From Megalonaias nervosa (lineage: Eukaryota > Mollusca > Bivalvia > Unionida > Unionidae), in NCBI GenBank assembly GCA_016617855.1, contig JAECUM010003653.1:62001-126000 (forward strand): 64,000 nucleotides of DNA, in the 5' to 3' direction. The translations under genes and the position numbers were made by a program. Shown piece after piece: positions 34,520 to 48,400 of the stretch; position 1 is the first letter of the stretch, and each line of letters begins with the position of its first letter. The notes below the pieces were generated by a model. The model searched no databases. It was not told the DNA's origin and saw only the letters and a program-made list of their open reading frames with translations.

Positions 34520-36198
34520 ATATGTGCAGGTCAAAATTCTGGATCTGTTATGTTTGACAAACACTGCAAATATATTACTAACTAAGGTTACACAACGGAA
34601 CTACAATGATAAGGATACAAAAGGTTTAGAATTTCCTATCTTACAACAGAACAATGTTGAAAACTGATATATGTCAACTTGCAAATCTGACAACATATAT
34701 CATTCAGAATATCAAGACCATGTTACTTTTATATTGTGTACTTTCCCTATACAACACCAGTGATGTTAAGTAAGTTATCAATGGTGTACTATTATCCACC
34801 ATCTATAAAGTGCCTATAAAACTACAGTTACTTATCCACTCAATAAGTAACTGTTGTATAAATTTTACCAAAATTACTGATGTAAAATTCCACAAAGTTC
34901 CTATACCTTTACAACAAAAATTTCCAGATTTTTTGTCAGGTTTCTCCCATATGAAATTATTTTTTCAAGGATCATTTCTGACCATTACTCAATGGCATCC
35001 AAAAACATTTTGGTTTGAAACTTGCATTTCTTTTTACATCAAAAGCTCTTTTTTTAAGACTCTTCTTTAACATCTCAATTAGACTGTACCAAAAACACAG
35101 AATGTTTCACTAGACACAAATATAACTACTCAATTTTTTTTAAATTTGCATGTAACTCAGTTTACTTTACAGAATAAAAAAGTTAACTTTACTCTGCTTA
35201 ACTGCAGATGTTGGTATGAAGAAAGTGCTCTTAAAAAGGGTTGTTCTAAATTTAGGCACAAAACTCTTATAAATTATATACCTTCATATAAAAGAACCAA
35301 CTTGAAAAAGAAAAAAAAATTCACTTACTTCAAGCCCTAAAATGTACTTTCAATAAACCCTATATTTATTGCAGTCCATGTCAAGGACAGGGAAAGACTA
35401 AGATAATGCACTGATAAAATTGTCCCAGTAGTCAATCGATTTGTAGGGATTTACTAACAAGGTATGAGAATAAAGATTCATCATAATATATTTTTGTTAA
35501 CTTTACATCTCAAAAGCGGAACTTGGGAAGAAAGCTTTATTACTTTTCTTTTACACTCACCATAAGCGGACATCACAAAGGTGTTGACACATTGTGATGC
35601 CAGAGTAGTCTTCATAGCTTATAAATATAAAAATATACAAAAAAAATAAGATACCAATATGTTGCAAAGAGGTGACGAGTCTACCTGACCAAGCCAATCA
35701 CCCGTGTACTTGGATTGACTACAAATATACTAAGGGTAAGCACCCAAATGATTCATAAAGCGACTGTATAACAACTGACTGATTAGATCTGCAACCTCCA
35801 AAAATTACTGTAAAGATTATATAAAAAATAACTACCAATTTATTCTGTTATGTCTCAATTATGTATTTTTTTGTGATTAAATGTTGGCTGAAAATTCCAG
35901 TCTTTTTCCTGACTTCAATAAATACTTCAAAATTAAAGGGCTTTTCCTGGTCAGGATTCTTTCTCCCAACTCATTCCTGTTTTCCCAGTAGCATGTGACC
36001 CCCCAGCCCCACCCCGAGTATAAATGAGTAAACTAAACTCTGCTATACACAAAGCACAGGCATGAGAGTAACAGGACTATGCACATTTTAAACCAAGTCA
36101 TCACCCCCCCCCCTTACAATCCTCACATCAATACTAGCAAGATTTGTGTAGGAAAATAAAATACAATCACAGTTACCAGTGAAATCCTTATCTTATCA
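34520..36198. other. 3' flank of caspase gene
   Basis: Contains the likely 3' untranslated region of the caspase (minus strand) and intergenic DNA. The nearest minus-strand AATAAA after the stop codon is at 35,844-35,839, about 355 bases downstream. No other gene seen. Confidence 0.5.
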
Positions 36199-36434
36199 TT
36201 ACTCCTTTGCTTTGAATTTGATTTCTTTAGTAAGCATTGATGTGATCATAGGTATCTGCTTCTTACTGCTGAATGCAGGATCTGATGTTCTGGAAGTGAA
36301 TTCCAAGGCCACTTTTTTGTTGACACGGGTCAGGATTGTCAGTAGATCCAAGGTCTGCCAGCTTTTCTTTAACACTTCTGTCAGAGCTTGGATGAACCAG
36401 GAACCATTCTTGTTGTTCCTCCAGGAATAAAAAC
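36199..36434 (-). CDS. Caspase last exon (p10 subunit)
   Basis: Enters in phase 1 after acceptor 'cacttttaaag'. It reads FYSWRNNKNGSWFIQALTEV, then a helix-rich stretch, TRVNKKVALEF and KKQIPMITSMLTKEIKF, and ends at TAA. SWRN and GSWFIQ are the substrate-pocket and dimer-interface signatures of effector caspases. Confidence 0.95.
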
Positions 36435-39400
36435 CTTTAAAAGTGGAAATTCAATGTATAAGAGCATAAAGTGGAAATTCAATGTGAATCGATGAGATAT
36501 TCCTATTTGTCACAAGTGTACACAATGACAGTATATGATGTCACCACATTTACAATGTTATTGAAAACTGTAATATCTGTAGATGTTTTTGCAAGAAAAA
36601 GAAGTAATTTTAGCTTCACTGGTTGTAGACCAGAAGAGCTTATGGACTGGTCTTTCATCCACTGTCCACGTTTCTTACTGCTGCTCCTCTTAAACTACTG
36701 TGAGGATTGCCACAGAACTTTATACATCATCAATGGTCCAGCTGATCTTAAATGAAAATGGTGCCACTTGGACATCCAATATGACCGCCACAGTGGCCAT
36801 CATGAAAATCTTGTTACCGCTACTCTTCCTGAATGGTTGATCATGTGAAATTTGGTTTTCACTGAAAGACTTGCAACATCCAGCTGATCCTAAATGAAGA
36901 TGGTGGCAATCTGACATCCAATATGACCACCACAGCAGCCATCATGAAAATGTTGTTATCGCTTCTTCTCCTGAACAGAAAGTTATATTGATATGGGGTT
37001 TTATTACATAAGACCACTAATGATGTCTAGGTTGTCCTACATGAAAATGGTGTTAATCTGATGTCTAATATGGCTACCACACTGACATGGAGTTTTCACC
37101 ATAAGATTATGATGTCTGAAATGAAAATGGTGCTAATCTGACATTTACTAATAGATGTTACGGTAGCCATTTTGAAAATCATATGATTACTCCTCCTGAA
37201 TGGGTGGTCATATCAACATGGGGTTTTACTAAAAGACTTCATGTAATGTATAGTTTGTCCTAAACGAAAATGATGCTGTTCATACATTCAATATTTCCAT
37301 CATTTTGAAAATCTTATTATCACTACTGTTCCTGAATGAATGGGATTTTAAATGAGAGATTTCTTATAATGTCTAGTTGGCTGAAAACTAAGTGGTGCCA
37401 ATATTGAAAATCTTGTTATGGCTACTTCTCCTAAATGGCTGGTCATACCATATTTGCTGGCCTATAAGATGATACTTTTTTACCAGAAAATCTTTGCTTC
37501 GTCTTATACTCCGAATTGACTTATATATGGATTATGCCATCCAAATCGCTTTACCATTTTTTTCATACGGAAAATAATTCTCCAAAAGTACAAAAAATAA
37601 CGTGTAAAATATATTTCATTTTGGGGAAGAGATCGTTTATAAAAAAATATAGGATCCCACATTGAGTATTTTAAACAATTACATGGTTGTCAGTATTAAA
37701 AATTAACATCATCAGATGTAATTGTGCTAAAGCAGCATGTACCAGTAATATACGCTGTTTGTAATATACATTGTTTAAATTTGATTACATATATGTGTGT
37801 TAGAATTGACAAGTTAGAAGATGAATAACCATGACAAAGACATATTCCATCACAATTTTTTTCTTGCACCTAATGATCAAATAAAATGTATGCCCCATTG
37901 AGAGACAGACAGACAGACAGAGAGACATCTTCATGATTGTAAATCTGTATTGTTCACTTACCTGATGACTGATCTTACTCATGTACAAGTGCAGTACCAT
38001 ATTCCATTACCAATTAATACCACTACGTAAGTAATTCCTTTAGTTTTTGTTGCTACTTCCACTGTCCAAGAATCACATGGCATTGTAGTGGTATTTACAT
38101 TCTAATTAAATATGTAACAGCTGTATTCAGTCATTCCATGCTAACACCTGTTTGAGGTTAAGATTTGGCAGACCAGATCAGATTAGCGAGGCTACCAATA
38201 GGGAAATGAGGTTACCCATGGGTATTATGAATACCATACCATACAATGAAAGGAAATGCCAGGTGGTTACTCATGTAAATTTCTCAGCCAGTGATATTTT
38301 TTGAACTTGCTGATGGAACTAACAGCAATTTAACATCTAGCATGAGTAAAGATGAAAAAACAATTGCTGCCTAAATACAGGAAGAGTACATGCACTTTAG
38401 AAAAAAATCTTTTTTGTTGGGAATGGAGAGGTCATTATAACTGCAAAGAAATTTAGACAGCATGCAAAATGGTTATTTTTGGGACTTAACATAAATGAAG
38501 TCTATATGGATATAACTATTGTGAATATTTAAACCCTAAAAGAAGAATGGTATGTTATTTTCATAGTTTACATTTACTGTTTCATTTATTCATGTTTTCT
38601 CTCTTTGACAAAAACTTCAGCTAAACGGGGGCAATAAGGTAAAACAAAACCAAAACAAAACGTGAAGAGCTGAAATCACTCCCTCTCTCTCTCTCTCTCT
38701 CTCTCTCTGTTGTTTATCAGACCATATTTTATTTTGATCACGAGATGCAAGAAGAAAAATGCAATGGAATACATTTGCATCCCTCTCTCTGTATCTCTCT
38801 TCCCCCCAACAAAAAAACCTGGAAAAAGCATTCTAGCATTAATGATGCAATTTCCCTATTGCTAGTAATCTGAAATAACATTCAGTGATACTTTTAATAT
38901 TTATGAAACCAGAAGTTATTATAGTTCAATTCAACACAGCATCTCGAGTTTTATCCTATCTGTAACTCAATAAATTTTCAGGTCAGCATCATTATATGTA
39001 GCTAAAAGTACATAAAACATTTAAAACACTTCATGCGAAACAAATTAGGCACATTTAGTTACAACTGTCATGACCAGAAAGGTTAATGAGTTACAGATAG
39101 GATAAAATTTGCGATGCTGTGTGGAACAAAGTGAAAAACCACAATCCGAGGTATTTATCTGGCCTCATCTTATACTCACATCAACTTGTACATGGATGAT
39201 GGATGGAAAATTTGCCAAATTTGCTAAATCAACTTATACTCTGCATTGACTTATTGACAGGCAAGCAGGGAAGCAAATTAGGCTGGCAAATACGGTACTT
39301 ACATTTTGTTTTCACTGAAAGACTTAGAACAATGGCTTGTTTGTCTTAATGGATACGGTGCGAAATCTGATATCCAATACGGCATCCATCTTGACATTTT

Positions 39401-42400
39401 GTTTTTCTTACTCCTCCTAAACAGAGAGTCATATCAACATTGGGTTTTCACAAAATGACTTCTTATAATGTCTTATTGGTCTTACAATGGTGCTGATGTG
39501 ACATGCAGTATGAAAATCTTGTTACTGCTACTCCTTTTAAATGGAAGGTAATTCTGACCTGGGGTTTCATCAGCAGATTTCTTATGGTGTCTAGCTGGTC
39601 CAAAAATTGAAAAGATACAAACTGACCATCAACATGTCTAACATGGTGACCATCTTGAAAAAACTGTTGTCTCCACTCCTCCCAAGGTGGTACTCTACAG
39701 TTTTGTATTTTGCAAAGGGTTACATTTTTTAAGAAAAGAATTTCTCAGGTTTTCCTCACTACTTATACTACTTAAAAACATTGTATATTATAAGTACTGT
39801 TAAAAGAACTTTATATTCCCCCTATTTTGGTGTATGATTGATAAATGTAATATGGGTTATTGAGAATACAGCTTGCCTTACTTCAGATGTGCACCTATAA
39901 AAAAAAAACTGATGCCTCCACATTGTCATTTTCACTTCTTGGACTTCAGAGATGGATTATATAAAAAAAAACAAGCTAATAACTTTTTTTTTACAATTTA
40001 TATATTTGGTAATTCATTTGCTGCACTTTCAGAACCTGATATTGTCTATTTCTGGCAAAATTTGTTTTCCCTATTTAATAACTACTAAAGACAGTAATTC
40101 AGGTTGATTTTTCAAGCACGTGGAAGCAGTGGTTAGCTGTGTGCTTAGATCATGTGTAATTTCCAAAGAAATTTCAGCCACATTACATGAAAGTAACATA
40201 GATGTATGCCAATATTCTCCCCACCGTGCATGTTGCAAATGCAAACAACTTCAACTTATGGCATTATTTTCTTCACTGTGCATGTTGCAAATGCAAAAAA
40301 CTTCACCTTACACCTGTCACTCTCTCAGAAGTTCACAATATCTTTTGAGTTCTCCCCCCCCCCCAATGGACAGCTATATCAACATCAGGTTTTCACCAAC
40401 AGACTTCTTACAAGACCTAGTTGGCCCTAAATGAAATGGTGCCAATCATACATCCAATATGGCTGCCATGGTGGCTGTCCGGAAAATATGTCATTACTCC
40501 CACTGAATGGATTATCATGCTGACATGGGGTTTTCACCAAACAACTTCAAATGTCTACTTAAAAAAAAGTGCCTATCTCAAATCTCATATGTTCACCGCA
40601 GCAGATAATTTGAAAACTATGTCATTGCTGAAGAATTGCTGAGCATTTAAATTGAAGTAACGGTCTCATCTTGAATTCCAGGAAATTCTTTTGATCAGTT
40701 GCTTGGTTGAGAATTAAACACCAATTCATGTTTAAAAACTAAACTGCTTATGCTTTTTCTGATGTCATAAAAGACCTTATGAACAACATTTAAGTACTAG
40801 TATTGATACATTAGAACTTTACACTTTCCATTTTGTTTTTGACCACTATTTCCAATAAAGAAAACAATTTTTTCAGTTAAATGGTTCTATTAAATAATAA
40901 TTACCTATCACAATAATACATCACAAGCACAGCAACTACCTCACAAACCAGATCCCCCCATGCTAAGAAAGACATCTGACATGTCTTTTGGTTTGTTTTT
41001 GCAACAGAAGTGCTAAAACATCATCTGCTTAAAAAGGTGGAAGTCAAATTAAGGTGGTCTTCCGTTGGATAGAGGGACTTGTGCTAAATTTCATCTATCA
41101 TCAGCCACAACTAGAATATTCATGCATAATCTTCCAGGGATGTAATTGCTGGAATGACCTGGAAGAATGTGCCCAATTTATGATCAGAGAAATATTATCA
41201 AAGAAACATTTTGGCTTCTTCTTCAAATACATTACCTGATCATAATACATTAGGAAAAAAATTAAGAGAAAGTGGGAGTTACATCCCCTTACCCTGACAG
41301 TGGCCCTGTCTCTAGTCTGCTAAATGATGTGAAGCGGCTCCAAGTTCTGTGTGAGAGGTAAGCACGTGGTATATGCATGGACACTGTTAAGAGAAAAACT
41401 CCCCCCCACCCCGGCAAATCCAGATGAAGTAGAGTATACCACATCATGTGAAACTCACTAACCTGGGAAGGTAGTCTGTTGTGCTGCTGGTACAGGTACG
41501 AACTTGTCAAACTAAGCAGTTTAGGATGAAAAGCATCTAAGAGAAGAGCTTATGAAAGCTATCTCTGATCCACATCCCACAGTTTGGATGGTGGCGGTTA
41601 GGGAGAAGTTGATATGATAGTGGTGACTGCCACAACCTCATGAACCAATGTGCACTGTACTTTGTTTTTAGTTTATAGTCAGCTTCATGTATAACCCATC
41701 ACATCCAGAATGACAAAATCCTGACATGAAATATGATCACTTCCTTCTCTGACTATTAAAAACAAGCAAGATGTCCCTTTTCCAACTGGCTCAGTTCACC
41801 TCAGGTACCATTTTGAAGCTCTAAAAGGGTCCTGTAGATGCCCCTGAGATGAAGGGTCTATAGAAGATGGTGATATCAAGACAAAGAACTGATCCCCCTG
41901 AGTGGGAGGAGACAATTTTGGAAATGAAATCTTGGGCTGTCATGCTATAAATTGAACCATAAAATGCTGAAACTGCAGATAGATCAGGTCAACCAACAAG
42001 GCTGATATCTTCACAGCCTGCTGTAGCTAAGGTGACTATTAAACAGGTCTTCTATAAGAGCTCACATTTCAAAGACTTTGGATTTAAAGGTTGCCCAAAT
42101 CAACCAAGTAAGAACACAATGAAAGTTCCACTGACTTAGACAATGGGCAAAAACTTCAGCTGAAATAAATTCATAAACAGGGTTAAGATCATTTTGTTCT
42201 GGCCTACATTCTTCTTTCCACAAGGATGAAATGTATCTAAGATTATGGACCAGCAGATCTCTGATTGTGTTGGAAGCCAACTTCTTCTCCTTGATATGTA
42301 TAGGAGGAAGTCAGTTACCTGTATTGTTGAGACTTTAAGGAAGAGATGTGCTTTGCTTACACCCCTATGCAAAAAATCTGACTGCTACTTGTTCAGACAC

Positions 42401-45400
42401 ATATTTCTTCCTGAGGGCTTGTTTGATATGAGTTAGGTATGCTGGTTCAACTGTTTTCTTTCAGATGGAAACCTGCATTTTCTGCTGATTCTGCCAGAAT
42501 GAAGACAAGTCTGTCTTGGGACTCTGCTGCAAGACTGGGGCAGCTGCTGATCCATGATTATTCCTCCTTGAAGTAAAGTCATCAGGATTACTAGGCATTC
42601 AGATTCCTCACTTCTGCAACCCTCAATGAATCTAGGGGGGTAAGGTGAAAGGTGTGTTTAGCAAACCTATTCCAATTCAAGGAAAAATGGCACAGCTACC
42701 CAAACTCTTGGATCGTGAGATGAGGGTTGTGAGCTTGGCATTCCACCTCATTTCAAAGAACAACTCTAGTTTGCTGAAACTCAACAGAAGAGATGAAAGG
42801 ACCATGCAGTGTGGATCAATTTATTCCATCTGGACATTGAGTCTGCTAAGAACGTGAGCACACCTACGATGTGGTAGACCTGAATTTTGATTTGTCAATG
42901 AGGACATACTTGTCAAAATCCCAAAGGGGAGACAAAGGACTGGGGATGGGTCCTCTCTTGCCTTCTAAAGTGACATATGATAGTACAAATGACAGGATAA
43001 GAACGTCCTATTCTAATAACACCTATTGTTACTATCAAAAGTCATTTTCTATGGCCATCATCACATGGGGCTGGTATGCATGGAGCACTCCTGGTCACAT
43101 GGAAGGAGGGCAGGTGGTGGTTATCATGTCCAATTGTTATTGGATCTGTGCAGATTATGATGTCTGGCAGTTCATCTTTCATGGAAATACCCACCATGAA
43201 TCAGGGAAGGTCCTTCCATTTATGAGATGCTACTTCATAAAATCTACAACATCGATCCTTGTGTCTAATAGGCAAAGTTTCAACCACCACTGAAGACAGG
43301 AGGGTGATCTGTGGGCATCATAAACCAATGGCACAGGACAAGAGGGTTCATGGTTACAGAGAAAAAAATGTATGAAGCACAGAGATTTCCAAACTAAGAA
43401 GTAACTCTTCAAGCAGAGGGTGGAACCATCAGGTGATCTCCAAGGAATGTTTGAGGGGAGTTTCAGACTTATGCCCAGAAAAATAAAGAACTGGAACTGA
43501 ATGAGATAGGATCCAGTGTTATTGACAAGAAATCCAATATAAAGCAAGAGTGAAACAAAGAAATTCATATATTCCTACAATGGGACTCTCAATCTGTGCT
43601 TCGAGTCTGTAAGGTCCGTCTCTGAAACAACACTAAGGATCAACCTTGAGGTATTCATGCTGAAATCTGGTGACTGAAGAGGTAGATTGGAGATCTAAGA
43701 TCTTTAAAAAATCATGGAGTAAGATCCCAGTGGGGCTGTGTTGTGACCAATCTAACTGCAAGGCGAAAGAATATTCTTGGGAAAATGAGTGGTTACTGGT
43801 GCAGTGTGTCTACCATTTTGGGGTGAAGGGTGAAGACTCCACCACCTCCACATCCTTCCCTGCCAGAGTAAATGGAAACAGGCAACTCTGGCATGTGATC
43901 ATTTTTAGTGAGAAGATCACTGTTAAGTGAAGATGGGTCAAAACTGAATGTTATCTATGCAAGTTCTGGGTTACTAAGCTGGTAAAAGATTGCCATCTTT
44001 AGTGAATCTGTTTCTGGCCTCCCATACCTGGCCACATAATAAGAGCTTGGAAGATAAAGGGTACAGTCTGAAGATGGCCTTGAGATAGTATTTTAGCAAG
44101 CTGGATGCACCTCCTTCCATGAGCTAGAGCCTAATGGATCAGTGAGTGGGTGCTGAACTGCCATATAGAGTACATGAGAAATATGTGAGACTGACTCCTG
44201 GGCATCGATAGAGTCAATGCTATATTTAGGTTACTTAAATATAGTCACTGAAACAAGTTCAGCATTGAGCCAATTGTTACAATGTTGTAAACCAAGAACC
44301 AACTAGTGGGTGCCATAAATGGTTTCTGATCCAAGCATAAAGAGGATGCTGGGACTTCAGTGTAAACAAACATTGTGTGTAAAATGCTAGTTATATTTTA
44401 AGGGAGTTGTGAGAACAAAAGCTGTTAATGCCTAGGTCTTTATTTTGCATCAACTCTTCTGTCCAAGAGGAGACCATTTCAAGTTTACCTGCCACTACGG
44501 AATGCAGATGACCTTTTCACACTTTGTTGCTAACAGAAGCTGCAAGATGTTGCAAATGTCTTTTTAGGTTGGGAGGGCTGGATTTGTGAGACAGCAAATG
44601 TTATATCATTATTGGGTAATGTATTCAAAGAAGAAAAAGCGACTGTATTGCAAAAGGCACCAAATACACCCATCATGTGACTTCTGTTGTGATGATCTGA
44701 CGTTTGAGCCTGAGACTTGACTGTGAATTTACTGTAATGGATGCTTTAGTCAGTCTGTATATATGGTTAAAGTACTATCAAATTATATCCATAAAGTTTG
44801 GAAGTTAACAACTTGAGACTGACACAGGAGAGACAGAAAATGGTCAGAACAAAGAGTCCCCCATAGGGATTGACACTCTACTGTATGACGAGAATTCCAG
44901 AAATTCAAAACAAGATCATTTCTTCTTTTTAATTGCTGAGTAATGAAATTTTTAAAGTACTGATATTTTTGAGTAACAATCATTTAGGACACAACAGACA
45001 TCAATGAAGCCTTTCAGTGAAAACCACAAGTGAATATGACCATCCATTCAGTAGTAGTATTATTAAGATGATCAAGATGGCTCCCATGGTGGCAATATTG
45101 GCTATCTGATCAGCACAATTTTCATTTAGGGGGTGCTCACCAGTTATTATGTACTTTTGAGAGATTGATGTATGTAAGGTGAAGTTGTTTGCATATAAAA
45201 CATGCACAGTGGAGAGAATGTTGGCATACCTCTATGCTACTTTGACGTAATGTGGCTGATATTTCTCTGGATATTGTACTTTTGGAAATTGTAAATGATC
45301 TTAGCACACTGCTAACTAAAATGACTGCTCCCTTGTGCTTCAAAAATTAGCCTGAATTTGTCTAAAGTACACTATCCTCAGCAGCTACTAAAATAGGGAA

Positions 45401-48400
45401 AATGAATTTTGCCAGACTAGACAATATCAGCTTCTGAAAGTGCAATGAATGAATTACCAAATATATAAAATGTAAAAATAGTTATTGGCTCTTTTTTTTG
45501 CAATTTACCTCTGAAGTTCTGGAAGTGAAAATGACCAGGTGGAGCTAGCACTTCTTTGAAAGGTGCACATCTGGAGTAAGGCCAAGCTGTATACTCTAAA
45601 ACCCATATTACACCCATCAATCATACACCAAAATAAAGGGAATTAAAGGTTCTTTGAACAATACCTAAGATATACAAGGTCTTTTTCAAATAGCCAGTAT
45701 AACCAGTGAGGAAACTAGGGGAAATCCTTTTTCTTTAAAATTCTAACCCTATGCAAAATACGAAACTGCAGAGTGCCACCTTAGGACCAAGTTAACATCA
45801 TAATAAGTCTTGTAGTGAAACCCCATGCTGATATGTCTTTCTGTTCTGGTGGAGTAGTAATAACAAGATTTGCAAGATGTCAGATCAGCACCATTTTCAT
45901 TTAGAGCAAACTAGATACCATAAGAAGTCTGCCTGTGCAAACCCTATGATATGATCATCCATTCAGGAGGAGTAGCTACATGTCCAAAAAGTCTTTTGAA
46001 GAAAATACTATACTGATACATCTTTCCATTCGAGAAGCAGTGACAACAGCATTTTCAAGAAGGCTGCTGTTGTAGCCATACTTTGATGCCAGATTTGAAC
46101 CATTTTTATTTATGACCAATTAAACATCATAAAAAGTCTTCTCGGGAAAACACCATATTGATATGAGCATCCATTCAGGTGGGGTTACAATAACAAGATT
46201 TTCAAGATGGCCACTGTGTTAGCCATACTGGATGGTCAAAGGGCATGATATTATATATAGACCAACCAAATATAACAAGAAGTTGTCAATAAGACTATCC
46301 ATTTAGGAACAGCATCAATAACAAGATTTTCAGAAAAACTTCCATGGCAGCTTTTTTGGATGTCTGATTGACACCATTTTCATTTAGGATGAACTAGTGA
46401 AAACCCCATGCTAATAATGACCATTCATTCATGATGTGTAGTGATAGCAAGATATTCAAGATGTCCACTACGGTGGTGATACTGGATGTCTGAGCAGCAC
46501 CATTTTCATTAATAACCAACTAGGACTGTGGATGAATGTGCGTATACAGTTTCATGGCAATCCTTCTGATAGTTTAGGAGCAGCAATTACAAATATGTGC
46601 CATGTGCGGATAAACTAGATCATGCTCAAAAGCTCCTCTGGTCCACAATCGGCAAGTCATGTCATATATGTCTATCCCACAGTAAGTACACTTACTGACA
46701 ATTTCTCCCTTTTCCCAACCATGTGTGACACAGTCTGCCCATATGGGAAAGCTATGTGGAAAATGTCTATCCCACAGTAAGTATGCTCACTGACATAATA
46801 ATTTCTTCCTTTTCCTAGGTTTGTGTGACAGTCTGCAGTTTTTCAAAATAAACTTTTTCTAACTTAATAGACACTATATCCTTGCTGACCATAATTTGTT
46901 CTAAACCAATGAAAATGATTTTTTCAGAAAATTTATTTCTATGGTATTACTAATAACAACGATTCACCAAAAACAAAGGCAAAGAAGCTTTCATATGCAT
47001 TAGTACTGGATAGGAAAATACCATCCTTGGGATCAGAATTTGTTGGCAGATGTAGGCAAGCCTTTTTCTTACCTACAGATTCTAATCCTTGTGTGGGATA
47101 CTACTGCATACAATAGATTCTACTAACTGGAAGAAGGAGATTCACTCTGTATTATAGCTGTATACTACATAATATCATATTCAGTGACCAAAATCATCAT
47201 GAGATTTTCTGCCTTAAAAAAAATTTAGAATGGACTTTCTTCACACTATTTACCTGGAACAACTGAATAAGCTAACAAGAAGTCTGCTTCTGAGGGAATC
47301 TTTTTGATGCTTATCTCTTTTGGCAGGAATCCCTTGGCATCTGCAACATCGAGTGCCACTCCATCATCAAACTTCTGTCCCTGGCAAGCCTGAACAAGGT
47401 AGACAAAATTTAGATGTCATCAAATATTAACTCGTTGCAGAAATACCCATATATCCAAAGTATATCTGAATTTACAAACTCCCATTAATCTAGAGTCTAT
47501 ATCTTAATTTAGAAACTTCCATATATCCAGAGTGCTCCACTCTCTTGATAACTCATGCCCTGATAACTTGGGAACCTGCTTATAATACAGGGTCAGGCAT
47601 GGATCCCATTTTCTTTACTAGAAAATACCTCCAAAATTGGACCCTATTTGTTGAATGTGAAGAAAATTGCAATCAAAACTGGTAATTGAAAACTTGATAT
47701 ATTGCTTGTTTTAATATCAAAAATGGTGGATTGTACCTGGAAATTTGAATCAACATCATGAAATTCTCAACTTTTAATAAGAAGTCATATATTTTGTTAA
47801 AATTTCTTTCCAAACAACATTCTCTGTACACAGTAAATAACAATATTCAATTAATATACAATATGACAGGAAGTCACTCTCTTGTATAATTGAAAGGTTG
47901 TTACAATGTTGTGATTACAATGTCATGATCTCTCTACAAGCTGAAACACAAGCACACTGAGAAAAAGGAAGGTATTTCCAAGATGTAAAATGATACATAC
48001 ATTTAAGTAAATTGAAAGAAAGGAACGTACTTCCCAAGATGTCAAATGATGCCTTTCATACCTGCCATAACAAGCCATGCCATGTGAAAAACATGATTTT
48101 GGACTCCCAAACCCTCTGACCTAGTGTTGTTTCAAAAACATGATAATCAGGAATTGTAGCCATAATGTCTTTTCAACCAAAAAATTAAAATTCTTTACCA
48201 CCATGATATAAATATGCCTGTAATCAGACTGTATTAACAGTAAGTACTGTCCTTCTTAAAACTAAACCTATACTCTGTGCACACAGTTGATATGGAGGCA
48301 ATTAAAAGGTTTGGCAGTCTTAGATAAACAACATTCCAGAGATCACTTAATTATAAAGTAATTTTGAATAGATTTTATAAAATCTAATTTATAAAAGTTC

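Larger units (their letters stand above)
37448..39295. mobile_element. 1.85-kb TA-flanked element inside array
   Basis: The ends are CCATATTTGCTGGCCTA and, inverted, CCGTATTTGCCAGCCTA, with TA on both outer sides (37,446-37,447 and 39,296-39,297). The foldback unit it interrupts resumes exactly after it. Subterminal 'tataagatgatac' and 'cgtcttatactc' recall pogo-like or related TA-targeting transposons. No transposase frame survives. It contains a smaller inverted-repeat element at 38,935-39,121 and a (CT)n tract. Confidence 0.65.
36735..46560. repeat. Foldback-like inverted repeat array
   Basis: The left arm (36,735-40,640) holds degenerate units of about 120 bases with 'atggctgccatggtggc', 'cttgttatcgctactcctcc', 'catgggg.tttcac' and 'aaatgaaaatggtgcc'. 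The right arm (45,000-46,560) holds the same units reversed. A non-repeated module, 39,700-40,380, matches 45,780-45,120 inverted at roughly 80% by eye; it includes 'ttttggtgtatgattga' and 'cagatgtgcacct'. The arms surround a 4.4-kb centre (40,640-45,000) without recognised domains. Long inverted arms of tandem units are typical of foldback transposons. The whole lies in the caspase intron 36,435-47,253. Confidence 0.65.

Noticed and set aside
42871..43568. Longest frames in the centre of the foldback array, suspected DIRS/Ngaro recombinase or RT
   Set aside because: I looked for YLDD-type, RNase H and tyrosine recombinase blocks on both strands and found none that hold up.
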